This document shows, in pieces, positions 32,982 through 42,215 of a stretch of DNA of 47,199 bases (the first letter of the stretch is position 1; every line of letters starts with the position of its first letter). The DNA is taken from IMG/VR virus record IMGVR_UViG_3300028883_000012, positions 1 through 47,199 of that record; one strand, 5' to 3'. Both the position numbers and the translations under genes were made by a program. The notes beneath the pieces are model-generated. The model was not told the DNA's origin. It made no database searches and worked only from the letters and a program-made list of their open reading frames with translations. This DNA is from a virus.

Positions 32982-34495
32982 TATTCAAACTCCTTTGACC
33001 TTCTAAACCTGTTATCAATAATTGAAAAGGCAGGTTTGATATTATCTATCTTGGCATAACTCTTACTTCTAATAGCTACCCTAAACTCTATACCTGATAT
33101 TGAGTCTTCATAGTTATTAGTAGGAAGCAATGTTTTCCAAGGGCGTCGTGTCCATGTTCCATTACTTAATGTTCTATAGTCAATAGTAACTTCAATATCT
33201 TCATAATTAAATTGTCCTATTAACTCTACACTTCTAAGAAGTTTAAGGGCAGGTGTTCCAAAAGTTAATGGTTCGGTTACAAGATAACCCTTATATCCTA
33301 AATTCTCATAGGCATCAGCGAAATAAACATTATGTTTATGTATATCATCTATAAATAAATTTTCAACTAAGTGAAGCTCTTCAAGATGTCCAAGAGACAT
33401 TACCTTAATATCACTTAAAGTTAATCTCTCTTCAATTATCTTAATTAATCCTTTATACAAGGATATATCAATACTCTCACTAACTCTTACCTGCTCATTA
33501 AGATCTAAGTCACTATCTCCTTCAGCTAAATCATCAAACATCTGAAGAACAGACTCAGCAAGTAAGTCAAGAATAGTATACTTTTGGTCAGCTAATGTAA
33601 TAGTATCAAAGAAAGCCTTAGTTGGTATGTCAATAAACTCAGACAATCTTAATACTGACTGAACAAAAAATATAAAGTCAGGTATAAGTTGATCAGTAAC
33701 TAAAACTTTTTCCCTATAGAATTTAGATATCTCAGGCAGAACTTTAAGCTCATCAGTAAGTTCAAGCTCTGATAAAATATCAACTACTGCATCATACTGA
33801 CGTGTCTCACTTAATTGTAAAGCACTACACAATTCAAGTGTAAGGTCTCCACCATAAACATAAAAGCCATTATGTAACAACAAAGTGTCATTAAAATCTG
33901 CAATAGCATCTTGGGTTAAAAGACCTGCAAGTTCAAGGGTATCAGTTACTTCTGAAATCTTATCTTGACCTATATCAGAAAAAAGAGAGAGTGAGTCAAA
34001 TATGTGATACTCCTCTTCTCCTGCAAAATAATGTGACATAGATAGAGTAAGTAGGTCAGATAAATTTTTGATTTCATCTTGGCTAAGTAACTCTGCAACT
34101 ACAATAGCATCAACAACATTCTTAAGTTTATCGTATAAGTCAGAGTCAAATAATTCTAAACTCTCTTCAATCTCTATGATATGATTTAACTCATCATTAA
34201 AACTATTTACTAGTTGAAGTGTATCTTCAATCTCCTTCAACTTATCTTTAGTAATATCATCACGAATTAAAGTAAGTAAAGGAATACTATCAAGGACTTC
34301 CAGGGGAAGAAGTATGTCCTGCTCATCACCTAAGCGAACAACTTCTTCCCTTGAAAATATTAAATTCAAAGATGAGTTATAGATGTCAATAAGTTCTGGG
34401 TAATCAATTATCTCCAGGATTTTATCCTGAGTAATACTGGAACCCATAAGAAGAGTTTCTTCTTGGAAGTAATCATCATCAACTCTTAAACCCAT
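32981..34495 (-). CDS. Acidic repeat virion protein, 504 aa
   Basis: ATG after AAGGAG. About 380 residues are built from degenerate 20-23-residue units of the pattern D.L.L...(L/I)..D.I, for example EDTLQLV, EESLELF, FDSLSLF, VTDTLELA and FNDTLLLH. The result is very acidic and fibrous, like a solenoid or beta-helical shaft. The last ~110 residues are a basic mixed domain. Position after the tail-tube genes suggests a tail or fibre-type component. No family recognised. Confidence 0.65.
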   Translation of the reverse strand: MGLRVDDDYFQEETLLMGSSITQDKILEIIDYPELIDIYNSSLNLIFSREEVVRLGDEQDILLPLEVLDSIPLLTLIRDDITKDKLKEIEDTLQLVNSFNDELNHIIEIEESLELFDSDLYDKLKNVVDAIVVAELLSQDEIKNLSDLLTLSMSHYFAGEEEYHIFDSLSLFSDIGQDKISEVTDTLELAGLLTQDAIADFNDTLLLHNGFYVYGGDLTLELCSALQLSETRQYDAVVDILSELELTDELKVLPEISKFYREKVLVTDQLIPDFIFFVQSVLRLSEFIDIPTKAFFDTITLADQKYTILDLLAESVLQMFDDLAEGDSDLDLNEQVRVSESIDISLYKGLIKIIEERLTLSDIKVMSLGHLEELHLVENLFIDDIHKHNVYFADAYENLGYKGYLVTEPLTFGTPALKLLRSVELIGQFNYEDIEVTIDYRTLSNGTWTRRPWKTLLPTNNYEDSISGIEFRVAIRSKSYAKIDNIKPAFSIIDNRFRRSKEFE

Positions 34496-34505
34496 CTTGA
34501 ACTCC

Positions 34506-35249
34506 TTAGGTTATTGAAATCTTCCAGTAGACACTGAAACGACGTTCAGCTGCAACAGACTCACTCACTGAGACATATGCATACACATTGTCAAAGTTCT
34601 GATTACTTTCGCCAGCATCCATAAGGAAGTCAGTTCCCATAACCAGCCAGTCTTGGAATGTTTTAGGTGATGCCCCAACATCGTAGTAACCACGCATTTC
34701 AACGTAGTCATCACCGACCACATTGACTGATGTGATAAACTTATCTGATAGAGCAAAGCTACCTAAGGAAGAACCTGCAGCTGCAACACCACAACCAATA
34801 CCTCCTTCTCCTTCATCACCAGAATCAAAGGCATTGTTATCTGCGAACAGATTATGAGCTAGGTCATAATTGTCCCAGATCAAAATGAGTTTACCACTAC
34901 CAGTATACGTCTCAGCTGTAGCAACCAAGATAGCATCCTCTGGATAAGCAACCCCATCCATAGTAATAGCTGCAGTCTTTACCTTGTAGGTAGAACCGAT
35001 ACGAACATCCCCACTGTCGACTTCAGTTGTTGACGACGTTGCATTCTTTACAGTCCCTAACCAAGAAGCAATATACTTCTTAATACTGTTCGCATAAGCA
35101 CTACCAGGAAAGATAGTGTTAAACTTGGCATTAAGGGGAATAATGACTTCCTTGATATCAAAGGGTTTGTCTACCCCAGGCTTAGGGTCGACACCCTTAG
35201 GGGTGTCATAGAACTCAACACGACCAACAAGTTTCATCTTATCATTCAT
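34506..35249 (-). CDS. Abundant virion protein, 247 aa, unknown
   Basis: ATG after AGGAG, overlapping the previous stop by 4 bases. Beta-rich with Gly/Ser turns and a GDEGEGGIGCGVAAAG loop. C-ending codons are frequent, as in the capsid gene, which suggests high copy number. A tail or knob protein, or a second coat-like protein, fits; the fold is not recognised. Confidence 0.6.
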   Translation of the reverse strand: MNDKMKLVGRVEFYDTPKGVDPKPGVDKPFDIKEVIIPLNAKFNTIFPGSAYANSIKKYIASWLGTVKNATSSTTEVDSGDVRIGSTYKVKTAAITMDGVAYPEDAILVATAETYTGSGKLILIWDNYDLAHNLFADNNAFDSGDEGEGGIGCGVAAAGSSLGSFALSDKFITSVNVVGDDYVEMRGYYDVGASPKTFQDWLVMGTDFLMDAGESNQNFDNVYAYVSVSESVAAERRFSVYWKISIT

Positions 35250-36385
35250 GATTGATCTCCTATTTTATTTGTTTTTGTCAGTAAGGGCACAAGTCTTCCT
35301 TTCAAAGGAACTACTCCATGAACTACCTTATCAAACTGTGTTAAACCTTCTTTGTTAAGAACCAAAGTATACTGATTGGAAGCAATATAAAAGTCTCCTT
35401 CTTCTTCGTTATAGGTAATCTTTATATCATCACCCATCTCTTCAATATACTCTTGACCACCAATTTTTGAGCTAGTTATATTTCCAAAGTCATCATACCC
35501 AATAAGATATATTTCATTAGACTTAGATATAAATAACTGATTAGCCCTGTAGCCACCAATACAAGTTCTATTCTTAACTCCTATCTTAGAGATAACTGAC
35601 TCTGATAAAGTTACAACAGGTTCTGTTATCTGACGATAGTAAGCAATACCATTTGTCCCATAAACCACAACAGTGGCTGGGTCAAGTTCTCTGATATCTA
35701 TAATACTACCCAATATGTTACATTTAAGAAATCCCATCTCTTGTGATAACATACCTTCTTCAACCTCAGCGCCTGAAGAAGTTACTTGAGATACAAAATC
35801 TTTACCACCAATAGAACTCCACCATAAGCATCCTTCATCCAAAAAGGATACTGGTTTAGTAACATCTGTCAAATATGCATCATTGCTAAAGCCACCAAGA
35901 ATAACTCTTCCTAATGCTTGACAGCTACCTGAACATATTATCCCTTGTAAATCAGTATTACAAGAAACCATATCAGTGCCATCATACTTATACATATCAT
36001 ACCCATTATGTAGATAGATAGTTTCCCCAAAATCAATAACCTTCCATTCAGGATATTCTGGATTGAATGGAAGAACAAACATAGTTTTAACTAATGTCTC
36101 ACTCTCTTCATCAATAGTCCACACAGTTGAAAAGTTAACTAGGAATTTATAGTAACTACTAACAATAATATTAATGTAAGGTAAGCACTGAGCAAATCCA
36201 TATTCATACAACGCACCTTCATTGAAAGCTTCAAAGATACCATCTAGGTTATCTATTGGAATAAGTCCCCAAGGTGATACTCTATAACCAAAAGCCTTTG
36301 ATAAAAAACCCATATCTAAATACGAGTATTTATTTATACGCAGACCTTTAGCCATGTTCTTCAATGCAACTGCATACTGTCTCAT
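35246..36385 (-). CDS. Tail tubular/nozzle-like protein, putative
   Basis: 379 residues, ATG after AGGAG. Repeating beta blades with W..S..G, GYDDFGN and YGTNGIAYYRQI segments suggest a beta-propeller, as in T7 gp12-type nozzle proteins. It follows the gp11-like gene directly, the same order as in podoviruses. Inference from fold pattern and order. Confidence 0.6.
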   Translation of the reverse strand: MRQYAVALKNMAKGLRINKYSYLDMGFLSKAFGYRVSPWGLIPIDNLDGIFEAFNEGALYEYGFAQCLPYINIIVSSYYKFLVNFSTVWTIDEESETLVKTMFVLPFNPEYPEWKVIDFGETIYLHNGYDMYKYDGTDMVSCNTDLQGIICSGSCQALGRVILGGFSNDAYLTDVTKPVSFLDEGCLWWSSIGGKDFVSQVTSSGAEVEEGMLSQEMGFLKCNILGSIIDIRELDPATVVVYGTNGIAYYRQITEPVVTLSESVISKIGVKNRTCIGGYRANQLFISKSNEIYLIGYDDFGNITSSKIGGQEYIEEMGDDIKITYNEEEGDFYIASNQYTLVLNKEGLTQFDKVVHGVVPLKGRLVPLLTKTNKIGDQS

Positions 36386-36393
36386 AATAACTC

Positions 36394-37362
36394 CTATCTG
36401 AATTCAAAAGAGTCTTGCATCATTTGGGTACTACTCTTACGTCTCTTAGTGTCAAAGCTATATAAGCTTTGCATACTTTCAAAAATAGCTTGTTTCCATT
36501 CTCTCATACCTTCCATATTTCTATACTGGTATTCCAGTTTATAGGCAGCTGCATTAATAAGGATATCAGGATTATTCTTTGACCACCAACTCTCATCCTG
36601 TAAATCAACTAAAGGTTCAACTGCTTGATATAGAACCTGTATCTCAAAGTTCTCTTGGAAGGGTTTATTAAAGACAATATGCCCATCAAACATAGAAGGT
36701 ATAATACTTCTAATATTGAATAGGTTAATTCTTTTTGCAGTGTCTAATTCAGTAAATCGAAAATAATCTTCTACCACTTCATCAGAAGTTTCCAACTTAC
36801 CTACAATAGCACACTGGGCTCCTGCGTCTGGAACATTTCTATCACACTGGATTTGGTCACTATCAACTAATGTGATAACTGGGTCACCTATACCACCAAC
36901 AATAGGAAGAGCATCAAGTGATAGGTTACCATCAGCATCTAACTGATAAAAACTTAAAGTTTGACCAATCTTAAAACCACTCATCAAGAAATCTTGGTAG
37001 TGCCCTTCAACAGTATTATCTATTTTTATTAGATTACCTATGAAGGACACACCATAGAAGTGTCCGTATCCTGCTTCTGCCCTAATACCTTTATAAGGAA
37101 TGGTGTTGCGTTTAATCTCTGTGAAATCGCCAGTATCTTCTGTGCGATAACCCATGTAATCAACAGCTACACAATTAGGTATACGACAAGAATTAATATA
37201 AGCAGGGAGAACAGTGGAAAAAGTTGTCATGGAGTTCTCACGACTGTAAATACCATCAAGATACAATTGACCTTGATTAAGGTAGCGGGTTATTTGGGCA
37301 TCCGTTAAGTCATAACGGCCTGTAATGACTTTGAATTCCGCAATAAGGGCTTCTAAATCCAT
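36394..37362 (-). CDS. Head-tail adaptor / tail tubular protein A-like
   Basis: 322 residues, ATG after GGGAG. The start (AEFKVITGRYDLTDAQITRYLNQGQLYLD) and the late WWSKNNPDILINAAAYKLEYQYRNMEG block match the helical adaptor (gp11/gp4-type) proteins that join portal and tail in podoviruses. A beta-rich insert fills the middle. The gene order capsid, adaptor, nozzle supports this. Confidence 0.65.
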   Translation of the reverse strand: MDLEALIAEFKVITGRYDLTDAQITRYLNQGQLYLDGIYSRENSMTTFSTVLPAYINSCRIPNCVAVDYMGYRTEDTGDFTEIKRNTIPYKGIRAEAGYGHFYGVSFIGNLIKIDNTVEGHYQDFLMSGFKIGQTLSFYQLDADGNLSLDALPIVGGIGDPVITLVDSDQIQCDRNVPDAGAQCAIVGKLETSDEVVEDYFRFTELDTAKRINLFNIRSIIPSMFDGHIVFNKPFQENFEIQVLYQAVEPLVDLQDESWWSKNNPDILINAAAYKLEYQYRNMEGMREWKQAIFESMQSLYSFDTKRRKSSTQMMQDSFEFR

Positions 37363-37418
37363 CTTGTTCTCCCATACTTATACTAGACAAATAGCACGAG
37401 GCTATAGTTTACGGTTAC

Positions 37419-38747
37419 TTAGAGTTGCGAAGGATGAGCGTAACCAAATCCACGCAAGTCCATCATTGTCGAAGGATGGTCAATCAGAGTTCCGCACTCA
37501 GCGATATAACCTTCCTTGACACCATCAACAGAGACAGCAGAACCGAGTTCTCTTGTCAAATCCTTTTTATAGGCGAAAGGACGAAGGTCCTTAATACCTA
37601 GGTTACCAGGATCAACAATCAACATACGGTTGTTGTCGGGGGACACAGTAGTGAACAGCTGATGTCTGTGCATAGCCAAGATACCAAACGGTGTCTCAAG
37701 GATACTGATATTGATACCATAGGCCTTCTCACCATGATAGATGTTATAGGTCGTGCTGTTCTTTACCAACGCATTGATAGCGGACAACGTTCCATCACCT
37801 ACCAGAGCCAAGCGGGTATCTGACCCCCACTTAAAGGCATCTTGCATAGCCAGTTCAATCCAGTCCATGCCTCCATTCAACCATGTAACTGCTCCCGTGC
37901 CGACTGAGACGTCAGAACGGAAGTCTCTACGGTTAGCGGCCGCATAGGTTTCAATGAACCAAGTAAGACCGCCAGTAGTCCTACGAGGCATATTGTTTTG
38001 ACCCAAGCCTACAGACCTACGACCAAAGAGGAAAGCACGTTCCATGTCTCTGTTCATATCCAAAGCGGCATCAGCCTTTGCCTTGGCATACGGGTCAGAG
38101 ATACGATACGTTGACGTAGCCAACTGAGTTCCTGTAGCAGCTACAACCGCATGAAAGATCTGCGTGTAGTTGATATAGTGCTCAGGGTCACGAGCTTTCG
38201 GGTCACCCCAAGTGGAATACTCAGGGGCAGCCATACCTAAATCAATCAGGTAAGTGGCATCCTTAAGGTTTGTTCCGCCTGATACATAGGTATCGGCTTG
38301 TATCATTTTAACTGCACAGTAGCTAGAAGCTCCTGCCAGTACGACATTCATGACATCACCCTGCAAGTCAACGGTCAAGTCAGCATCACTGAGACGAACT
38401 CTGTGATTTGCTTGAAGACGTTTGGCTTCATCTTCAGACATCTTGAAATACAAGACACCTCCAACACCAACACACTCACTCTGTTGACCAGGGTTGTAAG
38501 CTGTTGAGAGAATGTCAGTATAGATACCCGTGATACCTACAACACCCATATACTCTTTTTCTGAGAACCAGTCATAGAGCGGGCCTGCAGCTTTCTCACG
38601 TTTTGAAAGTGAAGCAAGGAATGCAAGGGGAGTCGTTACGTTAGGGGACAGTTTGGCAACGCCTACGCGCCAATCATGATCCATGAGGTCGGCAACGAAG
38701 TCAACACTGTTTCTAACGCCTCTGAAAGCAATACTACCTAAATCCAT
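37419..38747 (-). CDS. Major capsid protein, probable
   Basis: 442 residues, ATG after GAGGAG. It lies directly downstream of portal, scaffold and decoration-like genes and upstream of tail-tube genes, where the coat gene is expected. The protein is large, soluble, without a signal, and its codons are strongly C/G-ending compared with neighbours, fitting the most abundant virion protein. The sequence has Gly/Ala-rich loops and a long N-terminal segment, consistent with an HK97-type fold, but this is position- and bias-based. Confidence 0.75.
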   Translation of the reverse strand: MDLGSIAFRGVRNSVDFVADLMDHDWRVGVAKLSPNVTTPLAFLASLSKREKAAGPLYDWFSEKEYMGVVGITGIYTDILSTAYNPGQQSECVGVGGVLYFKMSEDEAKRLQANHRVRLSDADLTVDLQGDVMNVVLAGASSYCAVKMIQADTYVSGGTNLKDATYLIDLGMAAPEYSTWGDPKARDPEHYINYTQIFHAVVAATGTQLATSTYRISDPYAKAKADAALDMNRDMERAFLFGRRSVGLGQNNMPRRTTGGLTWFIETYAAANRRDFRSDVSVGTGAVTWLNGGMDWIELAMQDAFKWGSDTRLALVGDGTLSAINALVKNSTTYNIYHGEKAYGINISILETPFGILAMHRHQLFTTVSPDNNRMLIVDPGNLGIKDLRPFAYKKDLTRELGSAVSVDGVKEGYIAECGTLIDHPSTMMDLRGFGYAHPSQL

Positions 38748-38764
38748 AATTCATCTCCTCTTGT

Positions 38765-39097
38765 TTATTCAGGTGCTACATATTCGTAGAATAATGCCCA
38801 TGCTTCACCACTTGATACAACCAAAAGAGCTGTATCGCCAGTGGCAACTGCCTTAACAGTATTGCCTGCATCGTCTTTGATGGTTACTCCACCAGAGCAA
38901 GTGCCGGGGACAAACAAGAAATGACATCCTTGTGCCTGACTTACGTTTGGCAGAACTAACACAGCAGCTTCAGATGAAGACAACTTGTAAGTGTTATGGA
39001 CATTGAACTCAGAGATTGTGGCACCATCACCATCAAGAGCTAATACAACAGGAGCATGGTCTTGGTAAAGATCTTGCACATAAAGTCCTGTAAGCAT
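38765..39097 (-). CDS. Capsid decoration-like protein, 110 aa
   Basis: ATG after AGGAG, between scaffold and capsid genes, with the same C-ending codon bias. Beta-rich, with GGVTIKDDAGNTVKAVATGD near the end, like small head-stabilising or fibre-knob proteins. Confidence 0.6.
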   Translation of the reverse strand: MLTGLYVQDLYQDHAPVVLALDGDGATISEFNVHNTYKLSSSEAAVLVLPNVSQAQGCHFLFVPGTCSGGVTIKDDAGNTVKAVATGDTALLVVSSGEAWALFYEYVAPE

Positions 39098-39114
39098 ATT
39101 AATCTCCTATTCAG

Positions 39115-39948
39115 TTATTTGTTTCCGGTCAGTTCCTTCATGAGAGCTGACCAATCATCGCCTGACTTTTCATTTGCTGAATCAGTGAAAGCCGTTCCCA
39201 AGCCTCCGAATGGCGGAACCTGTCTTTGCTGATTTTCTGTTACTTTTGTGCCTGTTTTGGCAGCTACTTCTTCAGCGGTCAACCTTAACAATTGATGCAA
39301 GTCATGAACACCATTGTCTTTTTCTTTGTTCCTTACAAGAACATCAACGAAATATTCTTGGAAAGGAAGCAAGTGGTTGTTATTCTCTTGCCCTAAGAAG
39401 TCTCGAATAAGTTGTGATGTGGTAAGATCTGACATCATTTTACTCGAAGCATCTTCGGCATATTTCTGGTTACTTCTTTGAGCGAAGGCAATACGTTCAG
39501 CTACATCTCCACCAATGTAATTAGCAAACTGTTGCAAGAAAGTATTCATCTTGCCAGGATCTGAAGTAATGTCATTAAAGACATCCTCATTGATAAACTT
39601 GACTTTTGAATAGTCAACCTTACCTTCCTCAACTGTCTTCTGCAGTTCTTCAAGACGTTTCTTGTCAGGACCTTCGGTCTTTTTAATTTCTTCCATAGCC
39701 CCTTTTGAAGGTAGCGGAGATTTGGTAAGGGCTAAGATTTGTTCAATGCTTAACGGTTCATTAAGCTTATACTTCGGTGTAGAAGCTTCCTGAGCTTGTT
39801 CTCCAGGTTTGCCTTCTACAGGTGGTTTGCCCTCTATACCTTCTACAGGGGGTTTACCTTGTGATTGTTGTGCATCTAACTTGGCTCTTGCAGCCTCAAC
39901 AGGGTCACTGCCAGTTCTGCTTTCAGCACCTCTAGTTACTATTGCCAT
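39115..39948 (-). CDS. Scaffolding-like protein, 277 aa
   Basis: ATG after AAGGAG, just before the coat genes. The N-terminal 60 residues are disordered and contain a duplicated GKPPVEG unit (GKPPVEGIEGKPPVEGKPGE). The rest is charged and helical, ending in a short basic tail, the usual make-up of a scaffold. C-rich codons suggest high expression. Function inferred from position and composition. Confidence 0.65.
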   Translation of the reverse strand: MAIVTRGAESRTGSDPVEAARAKLDAQQSQGKPPVEGIEGKPPVEGKPGEQAQEASTPKYKLNEPLSIEQILALTKSPLPSKGAMEEIKKTEGPDKKRLEELQKTVEEGKVDYSKVKFINEDVFNDITSDPGKMNTFLQQFANYIGGDVAERIAFAQRSNQKYAEDASSKMMSDLTTSQLIRDFLGQENNNHLLPFQEYFVDVLVRNKEKDNGVHDLHQLLRLTAEEVAAKTGTKVTENQQRQVPPFGGLGTAFTDSANEKSGDDWSALMKELTGNK

Positions 39949-40237
39949 TTGTCTGCTCCTTTTCTTTTTCTTCTAACTCTTTTGCTTTAAGCAGACCTTC
40001 GGGTATAGATAGAAAGAATCTTATATCATATACTACCTGTTGATACTTACGCATCTCGTCTACTTCTATAGCATTCACTAACATATCTGTAAACAATGTC
40101 TCACTAGATTTCATCCTGCTCACAATAGATTTCCAAACAGGGTTCTCTATAAACTCTTTAATCATCTGTGATGGTATAGAGTCTCTAAGCAATTGCTCTT
40201 CAGCTTTTTCAAATATTTCAGAAACTTCCTTTGCCAT
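39932..40237 (-). CDS. Small helical head-assembly protein, 101 aa
   Basis: Charged and all-helical, overlapping both the portal gene and the scaffold gene at its ends. The length and place fit a head-assembly or scaffold-associated protein. No family recognised. Confidence 0.6.
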   Translation of the reverse strand: MAKEVSEIFEKAEEQLLRDSIPSQMIKEFIENPVWKSIVSRMKSSETLFTDMLVNAIEVDEMRKYQQVVYDIRFFLSIPEGLLKAKELEEKEKEQTNGNSN

Positions 40238-42215
40238 TTCTTATTCCTTCCACAGGCACTACATTACCTGCCTGTTTCTGTTTCATGAGTTCTTCATCAG
40301 GCATAACAATTGGCTGTGCCTGTTTAAAGAAATCATAAGCGTTAGGTGCTCCCGCCTCTCTCAGTAGATGTAATGTAAGTCTACTGAAATCGATGTTAGG
40401 AGCTACTTGAGGATTACTCATAACTACCTGCAAGAAAGAACTCCATGCATCCAAGTCGGTTTGTTTATTCATAAAGTTGTCGTTAACTGCAACATCAAAT
40501 GCGATATTAATATCTTCTCTGTTCGTATTGATAGTAACCATTTCGTCGCCAACAGGTAATCCATACTCCATACTAAGTTTGTAAAGAGCTTCAGATGTAA
40601 GTCTGAGTTTGTTACTCTGTGACATAAATTGCTGAGTATGTAAAGCAAGCATCTTACCTAAAGGTTTAATTGCTTGCGACTGCATTAAGAAGGCATCCTT
40701 TTCAATACGATTAGTAGCCGAAGTAAAAGCACTCATTGCCTCAGCTTTAGTTCTTCGTTCTCCTGTTGTAGCCATAAGACCCATTGTCTGCTGATTAACA
40801 CCAGTAACTAGGTCTTCAAGTGGCATCAAACTACCAATATCTCCCATATGTTGTTTGGTTACATCAATAGTCTGTAACTGTTTAATAGCTTGGTCCATCA
40901 CATTAGGCATACCCCAAGCAACCTGGTTAAGACGAACCATTTTAGCTGGACCAGGTTTATATAGATCTTGCTCATTAATCAAGAATGGATTATAAACAAA
41001 GGTATCATTAATAGCTTTCTTTACATTAGCCATATGTGAGTGAAAGAGCCAGTTAATAGTAGTTTGAATACCATCCATCATACTCAGCTTACTATTACTT
41101 ACAATAGAGTAACCATCAGTTTCAGGGGCAGCTGCTACTATTGGGAAACCATCATAGTATAATGATACTGGTCTAGCATTTATAATAACCCTTTGACCTG
41201 CAATCATGAACATCCACATCTGAGGTTTATCTACATCACCTAAACCCCATTCCTTAGGTATGATATACATATAAGCATTAGTAATATCAATATCATTCTG
41301 CTTAGTTATACCTGCAATATTCCTAACCGAGGTTGTCATATCAGCAATATCAGTTAGAAGTGCTTCCTCATCTAAGAGTCCAGTAGAGTTAGGATTACAC
41401 CAAGCATCAATGTAATCAACATTAAACAAGCCCTGTGCCGGGTCATTAGCATTTTCATTCTCTACCATCTTTAGTTTATTGATAGAAGCTACCTCAGCCC
41501 AACCAACAAAATTACCATCATTAATCCTATTAATATCAACATTAGGATCAGGAAAAAAGTTTCTAGGATGTATATTAATAAGACGATTACCCTCATAAGT
41601 AACAATCTTACTACTACCTGTATTTCCCATAAATCCATTATGGGCATCAGTCTTATCTATATATCTCATTTCCCAAGATGGTGCAATAACACCTATACCA
41701 TACTGACAAGCATCTCTAAAGAAGGTATGTAAAGGAAGAACAAAGTTATTATTGATACATTGGTAATGGATAAGACGTTCCAATAACAAAGCACCTAACT
41801 CATCTTCTATCTTACCACTTAAAGATGTGTAACGAAAGATAGGGTTCCTTATTAAAAAACTATTAACCATAAAGGTTAACCACGTCTGAAGTGTGGCATA
41901 AGAAAGTGGTATGTAGATAGGTGTAGTTCCCGTCTGTTGTCTTACTGATTCAGCCAGTGTTGGTTCAACATAAGGCTTCATCTTATCTTCTACATCTTTC
42001 CACTGTTGATGATATTTACCCATCTTATTCTTACTACTCTTAAGAACATTTATAATTTCAGTAACAAGGTTATCATGAACTGTTGTTCCAGGAGTAAGAT
42101 CAACACCATTAGGGTAGCTTTGTTTATACTTAATCTTAAGTTTAGGGTTCTCCTTAGCATGAGATAGTTTCCTAGCTTCCGTAACACTGTCTTTATGTGG
42201 CTTTCTATGTATCAT
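40218..42215 (-). CDS. Portal protein
   Basis: 665 residues, ATG after AGGAG, overlapping the large-terminase stop by 4 bases. It shows the podovirus portal layout: a basic start, a long central part with AYGIG-like and GFPIVAAAPE segments, a KQ..M..L..L tail with TGERRTKAEAMSAFTSATNRIEK, and a C-terminal helical end with MKQKQAG. The position between terminase and scaffold fits a dodecameric DNA channel. Confidence 0.8.
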   Translation of the reverse strand: MIHRKPHKDSVTEARKLSHAKENPKLKIKYKQSYPNGVDLTPGTTVHDNLVTEIINVLKSSKNKMGKYHQQWKDVEDKMKPYVEPTLAESVRQQTGTTPIYIPLSYATLQTWLTFMVNSFLIRNPIFRYTSLSGKIEDELGALLLERLIHYQCINNNFVLPLHTFFRDACQYGIGVIAPSWEMRYIDKTDAHNGFMGNTGSSKIVTYEGNRLINIHPRNFFPDPNVDINRINDGNFVGWAEVASINKLKMVENENANDPAQGLFNVDYIDAWCNPNSTGLLDEEALLTDIADMTTSVRNIAGITKQNDIDITNAYMYIIPKEWGLGDVDKPQMWMFMIAGQRVIINARPVSLYYDGFPIVAAAPETDGYSIVSNSKLSMMDGIQTTINWLFHSHMANVKKAINDTFVYNPFLINEQDLYKPGPAKMVRLNQVAWGMPNVMDQAIKQLQTIDVTKQHMGDIGSLMPLEDLVTGVNQQTMGLMATTGERRTKAEAMSAFTSATNRIEKDAFLMQSQAIKPLGKMLALHTQQFMSQSNKLRLTSEALYKLSMEYGLPVGDEMVTINTNREDINIAFDVAVNDNFMNKQTDLDAWSSFLQVVMSNPQVAPNIDFSRLTLHLLREAGAPNAYDFFKQAQPIVMPDEELMKQKQAGNVVPVEGIRNGKGSF

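Noticed and set aside
37363-37418. Small hairpin after the capsid gene as a terminator
   Set aside because: Only 5 bp (ATAGC/GCTAT) with a weak T-run; the downstream genes continue in the same direction with normal spacing.
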